64,000 nucleotides of DNA from Rhizobiaceae bacterium (lineage in GTDB: Bacteria > Pseudomonadota > Alphaproteobacteria > Rhizobiales > Rhizobiaceae). Positions 38,041 through 47,938 of the stretch are shown here, piece by piece. The translations under genes and the position numbers were made by a program. The notes beneath the pieces were generated by a model that ran no database searches, was not told where the DNA came from, and was given only the letters and a program-made list of their open reading frames with translations. Numbering within the stretch: position 1 is the stretch's first letter; each line of letters starts with the position of its first letter. The DNA is taken from contig JANQKQ010000033.1 of assembly GCA_028281105.1 (NCBI GenBank), positions 47,708-111,707 on the forward strand, written 5' to 3'.

Positions 38041-38658
38041 TCACCCTGCCCCGCCCGCATAGATCGCCTCCAGCCGCGCCACCGCGTGTTCGGCTATGGC
38101 CGTCATCTGCTCGCCGGTGGGTCGCGCATCGCCCGCGCCTAGGATCGCCCCGACCTGCCGTTCGCCGATGGTAAGGCCGAACAGCGTGGCGAACGCCTCC
38201 TCGCCGTCATCAAACCGCGCCAGCCCCTCGGCCCTTGCCCGCTCCAGCAGCGTGATCGCCAGCGGAACGATCTGCGCGCGGCCGTTCACCCATAATGCGT
38301 GCGCCAACTCGTCGTGGGCGCCCATTTGCGAGATCGCCGCGCGATTGATCAGCACCGAGGCCTCGCCGGTCAGAAGGTCGATCAGCGCGGCGCAGAACCG
38401 GACCAGGTTCTCGCGCGCGCCGGCGCGTGCCGATAGTGCGCCCGTGAGCGCACGGGCCATCGCCTGGGACTGCTCTTCGACGATCGCGGCGATCAGCCCC
38501 TCCCGGTCGCCGAACCAGTTGTAAAGGGTCTCCTTGGAGCAGTGCGCTTCGGCCGCGATCTTCGCGGTGCTGGCGCCTACCGGCCCCTCCGCGCGCATCA
38601 CTTTGAGCGTTGCGGCAAGGATTTCACGGCGCCGCGCCGGGCTGTCCCGCCTGGCCAA
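38041..38658 (-). CDS. TetR/AcrR family transcriptional regulator
   Basis: A 205-residue regulator with N-terminal TetR HTH: ARRREILAATLKVMRAEGPV, ASTAKIAAEAHCSKETLYNW and FGDREGLIAAIV. The C-terminal helical ligand domain is AcrR-like (LARFDDGEEAFATLFGLTIG). The 618-bp gene lies 85 bp downstream of the lysE exporter on the same strand, so it may be cotranscribed with and regulate it. The dyad at 39361-39375 upstream of lysE is its candidate operator. Confidence 0.88.
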   Translation of the reverse strand: MARRDSPARRREILAATLKVMRAEGPVGASTAKIAAEAHCSKETLYNWFGDREGLIAAIVEEQSQAMARALTGALSARAGARENLVRFCAALIDLLTGEASVLINRAAISQMGAHDELAHALWVNGRAQIVPLAITLLERARAEGLARFDDGEEAFATLFGLTIGERQVGAILGAGDARPTGEQMTAIAEHAVARLEAIYAGGAG

Positions 38659-38743
38659 GGTCAGCCGCCCATCTGCGAATCAGCATGCATGCGTCGACCA
38701 TATCAGATGCGGGCACGCCGTACGATGCGGTACTGTTGTGGCT

Positions 38744-39337
38744 TCAGCGCAGCATGGGCCACAGGCTGGCGACCAGGGCCAGGGCCATCGCCACGTTGAA
38801 CACCCGCAGTCGCACGGGATCGGCCAACAGACCGCGCACCGCCATGCCGAAGCCGGCCCAGACCGAGTTGGAAGGGAACATCACCAGCACGAACATCGCC
38901 ATCACCAGCGCGACCGTCCAGCCGAAGCGTTCGGGCTCGGTATAGGTGGTGATCGCGGTCACGCACAGCACCCACGCCTTCGGATTGACCCACTGGAAGG
39001 CGGCCGCTTCAACCAGCGTCAGCGGGCGTCCGCCCCCCTGCCCGGTCTCGACCGACCCGGCGGTGGCGATGCGCCACGCCAGATACAGCAGGTAGGTCCC
39101 GCCGGCGAACTTGATCGCGGTGAACACCACCGGAGCCTGTTCCAGCAACTGCCCCAGGCCGAACCCGATGCTCGCGATCATCACCAGGAAACCGGTTGAT
39201 ATGCCGAACATGTGCGGCAGGGTGCGGCGATAGCCGTAGTTCACTCCCGACGCCAGCAGCATGAAATTGTTCGGTCCCGGCGTCAGCGACGATACCAGCG
39301 CGTAGAAGAACAGCGCGATCAGGACTTCGATGGACAT
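38744..39337 (-). CDS. LysE/RhtB family amino-acid exporter
   Basis: A 197-residue membrane protein with about six helices. SSLTPGPNNFMLLASGVNYG is the LysE signature at the N-terminus, GGTYLLYLAWRIATAGS follows, and AFQWVNPKAWVLCVTAITTY is the conserved NPKxW loop. Members export amino acids such as lysine, homoserine lactone, threonine or leucine. ATG 39337 is preferred over an upstream GTG because GGTGA lies 5 bp before it. It is the gene beyond ilvN on the same strand, 106 bp away. Confidence 0.9.
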   Translation of the reverse strand: MSIEVLIALFFYALVSSLTPGPNNFMLLASGVNYGYRRTLPHMFGISTGFLVMIASIGFGLGQLLEQAPVVFTAIKFAGGTYLLYLAWRIATAGSVETGQGGGRPLTLVEAAAFQWVNPKAWVLCVTAITTYTEPERFGWTVALVMAMFVLVMFPSNSVWAGFGMAVRGLLADPVRLRVFNVAMALALVASLWPMLR

Positions 39338-39360
39338 GGAATTCACCCGGCCGCTAATAG

Positions 39361-39375
39361 GTCAGCAATACTGAC
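39361..39375. promoter_or_regulatory. Candidate operator upstream of lysE (palindrome)
   Basis: GTCAG-CAATA-CTGAC is a perfect 5-bp-arm palindrome about 24 bp upstream of the lysE start, near a possible -10 (TATTAG on the minus strand). Its length and symmetry suit the TetR-type regulator encoded downstream of lysE. Confidence 0.4.
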
Positions 39376-39443
39376 TTAAATGGCCGTCCCTGTCCACGAA
39401 AATGTGCGGCCGGCGGCGGAATTGCCGACGACCGGCGCGTGCC

Positions 39444-40016
39444 CTACATCCCTTCCGGCCCGCGGTTCATCGCCGCCACTCCGGTGCGGCAGACTTCCAC
39501 CAGGCCCAGCGGCTCCATGATGGCGATGAACTGCTCGATCTTGGAGACCCGGCCGGTGATCTCGAAGATGAAATGCTCGGTGTTGGCGTCGATCACCTGG
39601 GCGCGGAAGGCGTCGGCGAGGCGCAGCGCCTCCACCCGGTCGTTGCCGGTTCCCGAGACCTTGACCAGCGCCAGCTCGCGTTCCAGCGGCCGGCCGTGGC
39701 CGCGCTCCTCGGCCATCAAGGTCAGATCGATCACCCGGTGCACCGGCACCATGCGCTCGAGCTGTTTCTTGATCTGCTCGAGCACATGCATGGTGCCCGA
39801 AGAGACGACGGTGATGCGCGACAGGTGTTTTTCATGGCTGGTCTCAGAGACCGTCAGGCTCTCGATGTTATAGCCGCGGCCGGAGAACAGGCCGATCACG
39901 CGCGCCAGCACGCCCGGCTTGTTGTCGACCAGGATGGACAACACATGGGTGCGCGGGCTCTCGGTCTCCTTGACGATGAAATAGGCCGATCCCGTCGCTT
40001 GTTTGTGGGCGTTCAT
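39444..40016 (-). CDS. ilvN: Acetolactate synthase regulatory (small) subunit
   Basis: A 190-residue AHAS small subunit. The N-terminal ACT domain THVLSILVDNKPGVLARVIG followed by LFSGRGYNIESLTV binds valine. The middle is ITVVSSGTMHVLEQIKKQLE followed by RMVPVHRVIDL, and the C-terminal domain ends LGLVEVCRTGVAAMNRG. It gives the catalytic subunit full activity and feedback inhibition. The ATG at 40016 overlaps the eamA stop by 4 bp (ATGA). It is separated from ilvB by two genes, an unusual order. Confidence 0.95.
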   Translation of the reverse strand: MNAHKQATGSAYFIVKETESPRTHVLSILVDNKPGVLARVIGLFSGRGYNIESLTVSETSHEKHLSRITVVSSGTMHVLEQIKKQLERMVPVHRVIDLTLMAEERGHGRPLERELALVKVSGTGNDRVEALRLADAFRAQVIDANTEHFIFEITGRVSKIEQFIAIMEPLGLVEVCRTGVAAMNRGPEGM

Positions 40017-40951
40017 GACTGGGTTCCCGTAGGTTTGTGAACAAGGCTGGGTGAAACCTGCCGCTGGGTGCCGCTGCGCGCGATCGCCACGCCGAACAGG
40101 ATGACCGTGAGGGCGGCGGCCGCGCTGATGGAAGGGCGCTCGCCCAGAATCGCGAATGCCCATAACACGCCGAACAACGGCACCAACAGGTTGATCTGGC
40201 CGAAAAAACCGGCTCCCTGGCGATCCAGCAGTTCCAGCACCAGCAGCTGCGCCGCCGCGGTCGCCAAAACCGCCATCAGGATGACGGCCGTCGTGCTAGA
40301 CCATCCCGGCGTTATCGCCATCGGATCCTCCAGCACGAACGCCACCGGGGTGATGAGGACCGCGCCGGCGAACAGGATGGCGGCGCCCAGCGCCCTGCGC
40401 GGCTGGTCGAGCAGCCACTTGGTCAGGATGGTGGTGACGCCATAGCTGACTGCGGCGGCCAGGATCGCCAGCTGCCGCACGCCGTCGTCGCCGAGCCGGT
40501 TGAGCACGGCCGGGCCAACCAAAATCACAAGGCCGGAAAGGCCGACGACTGCGCCGACCAGCTTGCGGCGGTTGAGCGGCTCGTCGGCGGTGAAGAAATG
40601 CGCCAGGATCAAGGTGGTGATCGGCATGATCCCCATCAGGATAGCCGCAAGCCCGGCGTCCACATGCTCCTCGCCCCAGGCGATCAGGGTGAACGGCAAC
40701 GCGCTGCCGGTCAGTCCGACCAAGGTGACCAGGATGATCACCCGCGCGTTGAGCATCAGGCGTTCGCCGACGGCAAACTGGACGGCAAACAGGATGGCCG
40801 CCGCGATCGCCAGCCGGATCGACACCTGGGTGGCCGGCGGATAGTCGACCACGGCGACCTTGATCAGCATAAAGGACCCGCCCCACATCGCCGCCAGCAA
40901 CAGCAGCAGGCCGTAGTCGAGCGCTCCCGGCTTCTCTCCCGCTCCGCTCAT
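40013..40951 (-). CDS. EamA/DMT superfamily transporter
   Basis: A 312-residue membrane protein with two EamA repeats, about ten helices in all. Repeat 1 contains LLLLAAMWGGSFMLIKVAVV and PFTLIAWGEEHVDAGLAAIL, and repeat 2 contains AAVSYGVTTILTKWLLDQPR and FFGQINLLVPLFGVLWAFAI. DMT members of this type (YdcZ/RhaT/EamA) export amino acids and related metabolites. ATG 40951 follows a GGAGCG Shine-Dalgarno. It sits between the dehydratase gene (58 bp) and ilvN (4-bp overlap), so it is in the attenuated ilv operon. Confidence 0.88.
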   Translation of the reverse strand: MSGAGEKPGALDYGLLLLLAAMWGGSFMLIKVAVVDYPPATQVSIRLAIAAAILFAVQFAVGERLMLNARVIILVTLVGLTGSALPFTLIAWGEEHVDAGLAAILMGIMPITTLILAHFFTADEPLNRRKLVGAVVGLSGLVILVGPAVLNRLGDDGVRQLAILAAAVSYGVTTILTKWLLDQPRRALGAAILFAGAVLITPVAFVLEDPMAITPGWSSTTAVILMAVLATAAAQLLVLELLDRQGAGFFGQINLLVPLFGVLWAFAILGERPSISAAAALTVILFGVAIARSGTQRQVSPSLVHKPTGTQS

Positions 40952-41009
40952 GGCCGGCCCCCGCTCCGTGGGTTGGGAACGAAGCTGAGCGCTATGCAGC
41001 GCACGCCGA

Positions 41010-42008
41010 TCACGCGGGCACAACGGCCGCTGGCTCCCCGGCCGTCGAACGCTCGTGGCCGAGCACCTGCCGCGCGAACAGCGCCAGATCGATGTTGCCG
41101 CCGCTCAGGACGAGGCCGACCTTTTTGCCGTCGAGCCGTTGTTTTTCGCTGAGCGCGGCTGCCAGCGGCGCGGCGCCCGCGCCCTCGGCCAGGTTGTGGG
41201 TATCGCGCCAATAGTGCAGCACGGCCTCGGCGATGGCGTCCTCGCCGACGGTGATGATGCGCGAAGCCCCTTTCATGATCAGCGCCAGCGCCTGCGCGTC
41301 CGGCACCCGGGTGGCCAGTCCGTCGGCGAACGTATCCGATGAGTCGGTGGTCACCAGCTCGCCGGCCTCGAAAGACAGCGCGTACGCGGGTGCGCGCTGC
41401 GCCTGTACGCCGACGATCTCGACATCAAGCCCGAGCAGATCGCGCGCCATGATGCAGCCGCAGATGCCCGAGCCGAGCCCGATCGGCGCATACAACACGT
41501 CGAGATCGCGAACCGCCTCGAACAGTTCCAGCGCGTAGGTCGAAACCCCCAACACCAAGTCGCGATGAAAGGACGGCACCATCTCCAACCCGCGCTCTTG
41601 CGCCAACGCGTGCGCATGAGGCATCGCCTCGTCGAAATCGGCGCCATGCTCGACCAGTTCGGCACCGAAGGCGCGCATCGCCGCATTCTTTTCCGCGGAG
41701 TTTCCTTCCGGCACCACGATGGTCACAGGCACGCCCGCCAACTGCCCGGCAAGCGCGATGCTCTGGCCATGATTGCCGCGGGTCGCCGAGATGACGCCGT
41801 TGCCGGCGCGCCCTTCCCGCTTGAGCCTGTCGAAATAGACTATGCCGCCGCGCAGCTTGAACGCGCCGATGGGCGTGTGGTTCTCGTGCTTGACGTGCAC
41901 GCGGGTGCCAAGCCGCGCCTCCAGCAGCGGCCAGCGATGCGCCGGCGTGGGCGGCACGGCCGCACGCACCACCTCATGGGCGGCCCGTAGTTCATCGAGC
42001 GTGAACAT
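41010..42008 (-). CDS. Threonine/serine dehydratase-like PLP enzyme (catabolic-length, no ACT domain)
   Basis: A 332-residue fold-type II PLP enzyme: NHTPIGAFKLRGGIVYFDRL contains the PLP lysine (K51), SATRGNHGQSIALAG binds the substrate carboxylate, GLGSGICGCIMA is the glycine-rich phosphate loop, and VLSGGNIDLALF ends the core. The length equals biodegradative TdcB-type dehydratases and lacks the C-terminal allosteric domain of biosynthetic IlvA (about 500 residues). It makes 2-ketobutyrate from threonine if true to family; hydroxyaspartate lyase or racemase activity is the alternative. ATG 42008 lies 4 bp after the ilvB stop. Confidence 0.85.
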   Translation of the reverse strand: MFTLDELRAAHEVVRAAVPPTPAHRWPLLEARLGTRVHVKHENHTPIGAFKLRGGIVYFDRLKREGRAGNGVISATRGNHGQSIALAGQLAGVPVTIVVPEGNSAEKNAAMRAFGAELVEHGADFDEAMPHAHALAQERGLEMVPSFHRDLVLGVSTYALELFEAVRDLDVLYAPIGLGSGICGCIMARDLLGLDVEIVGVQAQRAPAYALSFEAGELVTTDSSDTFADGLATRVPDAQALALIMKGASRIITVGEDAIAEAVLHYWRDTHNLAEGAGAAPLAAALSEKQRLDGKKVGLVLSGGNIDLALFARQVLGHERSTAGEPAAVVPA

Positions 42009-42012
42009 GGTC

Positions 42013-43785
<1,773 letters not shown>

Positions 43786-43856
43786 CTGCCCAATCGTCCC
43801 GCCATCGCTTCATCGTCCACCCGGTGAGCGGGCCGACCCGCCTGCCCCGGGGCAAT

Positions 43857-43879
43857 AAAAAAGGCCCCTTGAAGGGACC
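43857..43879 (-). terminator. Leader intrinsic terminator (attenuator) of the ilvB operon
   Basis: On the minus strand GGTCCC-TTCAA-GGGGCC forms a 6-bp stem (one G:U pair) followed by six T, 70 bp before the ilvB ATG. A competing pairing is visible upstream: GGCGCGCGTGCACGC (about 43944-43930, in the end of the leader ORF) with GCGTGCGCGCC (43898-43888). This matches leader-peptide-controlled attenuation. Confidence 0.85.
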
Positions 43880-43917
43880 CGGTTTTCGGCGCGCACGCTG
43901 CTTTCGCGACGGTCGTT

Positions 43918-43989
43918 TCAGCCCGTCACGCGTGCACGCGCGCCCACCACGAGAATGAAATGTGCCATCTGCACAGCTTCTCCGTTCAT
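43918..43989 (-). CDS. ilvL: Branched-chain amino acid leader peptide of the ilvB operon
   Basis: A 23-codon ORF (or 16 codons from the inner ATG at 43968) with the control run HFILVVG, that is ATT-CTC-GTG-GTG for Ile-Leu-Val-Val. It ends with TGA at 43918-43920, just before the RNA segments that form the competing hairpin and the terminator at 43857-43879. Scarcity of charged Ile, Leu or Val tRNA would stall ribosomes there and disfavour termination. The promoter predicts transcription starting within about 4 nt of the first ATG, so translation may be leaderless; the inner ATG instead has GGAG about 11 bp upstream. No separate function of the peptide is implied. Confidence 0.8.
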   Translation of the reverse strand: MNGEAVQMAHFILVVGARARVTG

Positions 43990-43999
43990 TGACGGCGCG

Positions 44000-44028
44000 A
44001 ACCTAGTCTCGCGACACCCATCCGTCAA
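44000..44028 (-). promoter_or_regulatory. Sigma-70-type promoter of the ilvB operon
   Basis: On the minus strand TTGACG (44028-44023) and TAGGTT (44005-44000) are 17 bp apart. Transcription would start near 43993, just before the leader-peptide ATG at 43989. The promoter overlaps the last bases of the aquaporin gene. Confidence 0.75.
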
Positions 44029-44741
44029 CCGCGATTTTCGCCGGCAAGCCAGCCCGCAACCAACCACGCGACAATCGCCGCGATCAGTTGGCAGACGACG
44101 AAAGCGGGCATGTGCGCCGGGTCGATGCCGGAAAACGTGTCGGTGAACGAGCGGGCGATTGTCACCGCCGGATTGGCGAAGGAGGTCGAGGCGGTGAACC
44201 AATAGGCGGCAGTGATGTAGAGCCCGACGGAAGCGGCGACGGCATCGGGGCGCACCCGCACGACCATCAGGATGGTGAATACCAGGCCGAAAGTGGCCAC
44301 CCCTTCTGCCAACCACTGACCGCTGGAAGACCGCGCCGTGTCGGAAACCTGCCAAAGCGTCATGTCGAACATCGCATGTGCTGCCCAAACACCGACAAGG
44401 GCGCCGACGATCTGGACGGCTGCATAGGCCGCCGCCCGCCTGGGCGCGATTTCCCGGCGAAGCATGAATGCTAGGGTAACGGCCGGATTGAAATGAGCCC
44501 CGGAGATCGGCCCCAGCGCGGTGATCAGCACATACAGGATGGCGCCGGTGGGAATGGCGTTGCCCAGAAGCGCGATCGCCACGTTGCCGCCGGCAAGCCG
44601 TTCGGCCATGATGCCGGAACCCACCACGGTGGCGAGCAGAAAGGCGGTGCCGATGAACTCCGCCGCCAGGACGCGGCCCGTGCCTGCGCTCAACGTGCCG
44701 GCTCCGCGCAAAGCGGGCGAGCCGGGTCTGGCGAACACCAA
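44025..44741 (-). CDS. Aquaporin (MIP family channel), possibly AqpS-like
   Basis: A 238-residue channel with the two hallmark half-helix motifs GAHFNPAVTLAF (NPA 85-87) and TSFANPAVTIARSFTDTFSG (NPA 190-192), and six membrane segments. The sequence ANPAVTIARS-x-TDTFSGI resembles the arsenic-associated AqpS aquaporins of rhizobia. In those bacteria AqpS replaces the arsenite pump in arsR-aqpS-arsC operons. Here the arsR-arsC pair is 6 kb away and lacks a pump, so this may be the arsenite exit channel (inference). Water or glycerol conduction is the alternative. Confidence 0.85.
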   Translation of the reverse strand: MVFARPGSPALRGAGTLSAGTGRVLAAEFIGTAFLLATVVGSGIMAERLAGGNVAIALLGNAIPTGAILYVLITALGPISGAHFNPAVTLAFMLRREIAPRRAAAYAAVQIVGALVGVWAAHAMFDMTLWQVSDTARSSSGQWLAEGVATFGLVFTILMVVRVRPDAVAASVGLYITAAYWFTASTSFANPAVTIARSFTDTFSGIDPAHMPAFVVCQLIAAIVAWLVAGWLAGENRG

Positions 44742-44838
44742 ATCAACGCATCTTTCATGAAGAGCCCCGCGTTCAAGCGCAGGACGGTTGTCACACTTAT
44801 ATGACAGTCCGATGACACCCCTTGGAGCAGCGGCGTCC

Positions 44839-46026
44839 TCAGGCGGCGATCCGGTTACGGCCGCCGTGCTTGGCCTCGTACAACCGCGCGTCGGCGGTTT
44901 TCAGCAGATCGTGCACGAACCGCTGGCCGTCCGCATTGGTGGCCACCCCGACCGAGATGGTGGGCCGGATGATGGCCGAACCGATCGATATGCTCATCTC
45001 CTCGACGGACCTGCGGTAGCGGTCCGCGATCTGTTCGATATCGTCTTCGGTCGAATAAGGAGCGATGATGGCGAACTCCTCGCCGCCGACCCGGGCGAGA
45101 ACGTCGTATTCGCGCGAAACCTGCTGCAGGCGGCCCGCAATCTTCTGCAGCACCATGTCGCCGGCATCGTGGCCGAAGGTGTCGTTGACCTTCTTGAAGT
45201 GGTCGATGTCGATCACCAGCAGGCCTAAGGAATTTCCGCTGCGGTTGAATTCCTCAAGATAGCCCGTGAGCGATTTTTCGAAGAACCTGCGGTTGTTGAG
45301 GCCGGTCAGCGAGTCGGTGAACGCGGCCATCTCCAGCGAGCGGGCGCGCTTGTTCAGTTCACGCTTCTCCACGTCGCGGCGGCGCAGAACCGGATAGATG
45401 ATCAGCACCACGCAGAACAGGGTGACCCCGAGCAACAGGCCGGAATACATCAGCTGATTGCGCGCGGTGCGGTCCTCATCACCGATCGGGACCTGCACTT
45501 CGCGCAGACCGATGATATCGCCGTGTGAAAACGAAACCACGCCTTGGTCCATGCATCCGTCACACTCGCTGAACGCGCGCAATGGAACCGCCAGCCGGAT
45601 CGACGGAACGCCGTCGATGATAATGCTCTCGCCTACTGAGGCCACTTCGCCGGAGCGAATGGCCTTGAGAGCACGCAGGCGAAACTCATCCGTCTCCTCC
45701 GACATCTGGGCGAAGTTGGGATGATCGGAAAACAGCGATAGCCGCGCGTCGGGAACGGCTTCTGCCAACCGGCCGCGAACCTCGTCCAGCCAACCGGCAA
45801 GCTGCAGCGCTTCACTGTCGCGGCCCGACAGGTGAACCTGATTGGTTCGCTGGGTGGGCTGACCGGCGATCGCCAGCGTCAGCCGCGCGACCTGCCCGGC
45901 ATCCTCGGCCGGGTTGGTAGCGACATCGCGATAGCCTTGGGATAGCAGGATGGTCGCCAGGGAGATCAACACCGCCACCAGGACGACAAATGTATCAAGC
46001 CCTGTTTGTGTCTTTTCCCTGTCCAT
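44839..46026 (-). CDS. Membrane-anchored diguanylate cyclase (GGDEF) with DUF3365-like periplasmic region
   Basis: A 395-residue protein with membrane helices at about 13-30 and 193-214, and a C-terminal GGDEF domain (FTDSLTGLNNRRFFEKSL start, DIDHFKKVNDTFGHDAGD, active GGEEF at 314-318). The product-inhibition site RxxD (REYD, 305-308) lies exactly five residues before GGEEF, so it should be an active, feedback-inhibited c-di-GMP synthase. The extracytoplasmic part contains CDGC (155-158) and HGDIIGLREVQVPI, like heme-binding DUF3365/Tll0287 domains but without the His of a CxxCH motif. Confidence 0.88.
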   Translation of the reverse strand: MDREKTQTGLDTFVVLVAVLISLATILLSQGYRDVATNPAEDAGQVARLTLAIAGQPTQRTNQVHLSGRDSEALQLAGWLDEVRGRLAEAVPDARLSLFSDHPNFAQMSEETDEFRLRALKAIRSGEVASVGESIIIDGVPSIRLAVPLRAFSECDGCMDQGVVSFSHGDIIGLREVQVPIGDEDRTARNQLMYSGLLLGVTLFCVVLIIYPVLRRRDVEKRELNKRARSLEMAAFTDSLTGLNNRRFFEKSLTGYLEEFNRSGNSLGLLVIDIDHFKKVNDTFGHDAGDMVLQKIAGRLQQVSREYDVLARVGGEEFAIIAPYSTEDDIEQIADRYRRSVEEMSISIGSAIIRPTISVGVATNADGQRFVHDLLKTADARLYEAKHGGRNRIAA

Positions 46027-46155
46027 TTCCCCCGCCTTGCATGTGCCGTTATGGCTGGCAACGGAATGGAAGCTACATGCTCGAGCTAAAAATGCGGTGA
46101 AAATTGCCGGTTACCAAACCGTCAACGCGGTGGCGAAAATGCCGCGCATTATCGC

Positions 46156-47031
46156 TCAGGACGGGTCGGTCCACTGCCAGTCTGCGGCGAACTGGTTGCG
46201 GAACCAGGTAAGCTGCCGTTTCGCGTATCGCCGGCTTTCCGTCTTGAAGCGCTCCAGCGCCATCTCCAGCGGCAGTTCGCCGCTCAGGTGGGCGGCAAGC
46301 TGCGGCACGCCGATGGCGCGCATTGCGGGCAGTGAAGGATCGAGATCCATTTCCTTAAGCGCGCGCACCTCCTCGAGCGCGCCGGCCTCGATCATGGCCT
46401 CGCACCGCGCCTCGATCCGCGCGTAGAGCGCCGGGCGTGGCGGCGACAGCACGAACCTACGCGCACGTTGCGGCATCACCAGCGGTTCTCCGCGGTCCGC
46501 CGACTGCCAGTCGAAAATCGACCGGCCGGTGGAGTCGATGACCTCCAGCGCCCGGCGAATGCGTTGCAGGTCGGTCGGATCGAGCCGGTCCGCGGCCGCC
46601 CGGTCCCGTTTGACGAGTTCGTCATGCAGGTGATCCGGGTCTACGCGCGAGCGCCATTTCTCGCGGATTTGCGGATCGATCGGCGGCACCGGCGACAACC
46701 CGCCGATGAGCGCATTGAAGTAGAGCCCGGTGCCGCCGACGAATATCGCCGTCTTGCCGGTGCGCTCGATTTCCGGCAGCAGCCCGGCCACATCGTCGAG
46801 CCAGCGCGCCACCGAATAGGCTTCAGCGGCGCCGACATGGCCGAACAGCTCATGGCGGCATTGGCTGGTTTCGCGTTCGCCCGGCCGTGCGGTGACGATC
46901 GCCAGTTCGCGATAGACCTGCATGGAATCGGCGTTGATGATCACCGCGTCCGCCTCGCGGGCAAGCTCGATGGCGTGAGCCGTCTTGCCGCTCGCGGTCG
47001 GGCCGGCTATCAACACCGCGCGCGCCGTCAT
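46156..47031 (-). CDS. miaA: tRNA dimethylallyltransferase
   Basis: A 291-residue enzyme. P-loop LIAGPTASGKTAHAIELARE (10-17), DADAVIINADSMQVYRELAI with the catalytic-region Asp and Gln, IFVGGTGLYFNALIGGLSPV, and the C-terminal RRYAKRQLTWFRNQF, the family end. It adds dimethylallyl to A37 of tRNAs reading UNN codons. The start is set by the P-loop; the frame open to 47259 is shadow of serB. Divergent from serB with only 12 bp between start codons. GGGGG 7-11 bp upstream is its Shine-Dalgarno. Confidence 0.95.
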   Translation of the reverse strand: MTARAVLIAGPTASGKTAHAIELAREADAVIINADSMQVYRELAIVTARPGERETSQCRHELFGHVGAAEAYSVARWLDDVAGLLPEIERTGKTAIFVGGTGLYFNALIGGLSPVPPIDPQIREKWRSRVDPDHLHDELVKRDRAAADRLDPTDLQRIRRALEVIDSTGRSIFDWQSADRGEPLVMPQRARRFVLSPPRPALYARIEARCEAMIEAGALEEVRALKEMDLDPSLPAMRAIGVPQLAAHLSGELPLEMALERFKTESRRYAKRQLTWFRNQFAADWQWTDPS

Positions 47032-47043
47032 CGAAATTCCCCC

Positions 47044-47937
47044 ATGAGCCACATCGCAACCCTCGTCTCGCACCCGCACCGGCCCGCACTCACCGCCGAT
47101 CGCGCGAAACGGGCCGCAGAAGCGGTCGGCGGCGGCGTGGAGTGGCTGGCGCGCGATATCGCCTGCGACATCGAACTGCCTGACCGCTGGGCGCCTGCGC
47201 CGGCCAGGGCCCGGCTCGCCGAGGCGCTGGCCGATCACCCCGTCGACGTCATTGTCCACGACCGCACCGTGCGCCGCAAGCGGCTGCTGATCGCCGACAT
47301 GGATTCGACCATGATCGACCAGGAATGCATCGATGAGCTGGCCGCCGAGGCCGGGTTGAAGGATGAAGTCGCCGCGATCACCGCGCGGGCCATGAACGGC
47401 GAAATCGCCTTCGAGCCGGCGCTACGCGAGCGGGTGGCGCTGCTCAAGGGACTGGCTGCCCGCGTTATCGAGCGCGTGCTGGCGGACCGGATCACGTTCG
47501 CATCGGGAGCGCGGGCCCTGGTGGCCACCATGCGCGCGCGCGGCGGCTACTGCCTGCTGGTTTCCGGCGGTTTCACCGCCTTTGCCGGCCCGATCGCGAG
47601 CGAACTGGGCTTTGACGAGCACCGCGCCAATCGGCTGATCGAAGAAGGCGGAATGCTGACGGGAACGGTGGGCGAACCGATTCTGGGGCGCGCCGCCAAG
47701 GTCGATGCGCTTCGCGAGACCTGCGACCGGTTGTCGATATCGAGTGAAGATGCGATCGCGGTGGGCGACGGCGCCAACGATCTCGACATGCTCGCTGAAG
47801 CCGGCATCGGGGTGGCGATGCACGCCAAGCCGGCAGTCGCCGCGCTGGCGAGCCATCGCGTCGATCACGGCGATCTGACCGCGCTTTTGTATATCCAGGG
47901 CTATACGGCCGGGCAGATCATCGGCTCTGAAGCCTGA
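47044..47937 (+). CDS. serB: Phosphoserine phosphatase
   Basis: A 297-residue HAD phosphatase: LLIADMDSTMIDQECIDELA holds DMDST with Asp84 and Asp86, LLVSGGFTAFAGPIASELGF the motif II, and GDGANDLDMLAEAGIGVAMH motif III. An N-terminal regulatory-like segment precedes it, as in alphaproteobacterial SerB. It dephosphorylates phosphoserine, the last step of serine synthesis. No Shine-Dalgarno precedes ATG 47044 within the 12-bp gap to miaA, so translation may be leaderless or depend on sequence inside miaA. Confidence 0.95.
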   Translation: MSHIATLVSHPHRPALTADRAKRAAEAVGGGVEWLARDIACDIELPDRWAPAPARARLAEALADHPVDVIVHDRTVRRKRLLIADMDSTMIDQECIDELAAEAGLKDEVAAITARAMNGEIAFEPALRERVALLKGLAARVIERVLADRITFASGARALVATMRARGGYCLLVSGGFTAFAGPIASELGFDEHRANRLIEEGGMLTGTVGEPILGRAAKVDALRETCDRLSISSEDAIAVGDGANDLDMLAEAGIGVAMHAKPAVAALASHRVDHGDLTALLYIQGYTAGQIIGSEA

Positions 47938-47938
47938 T

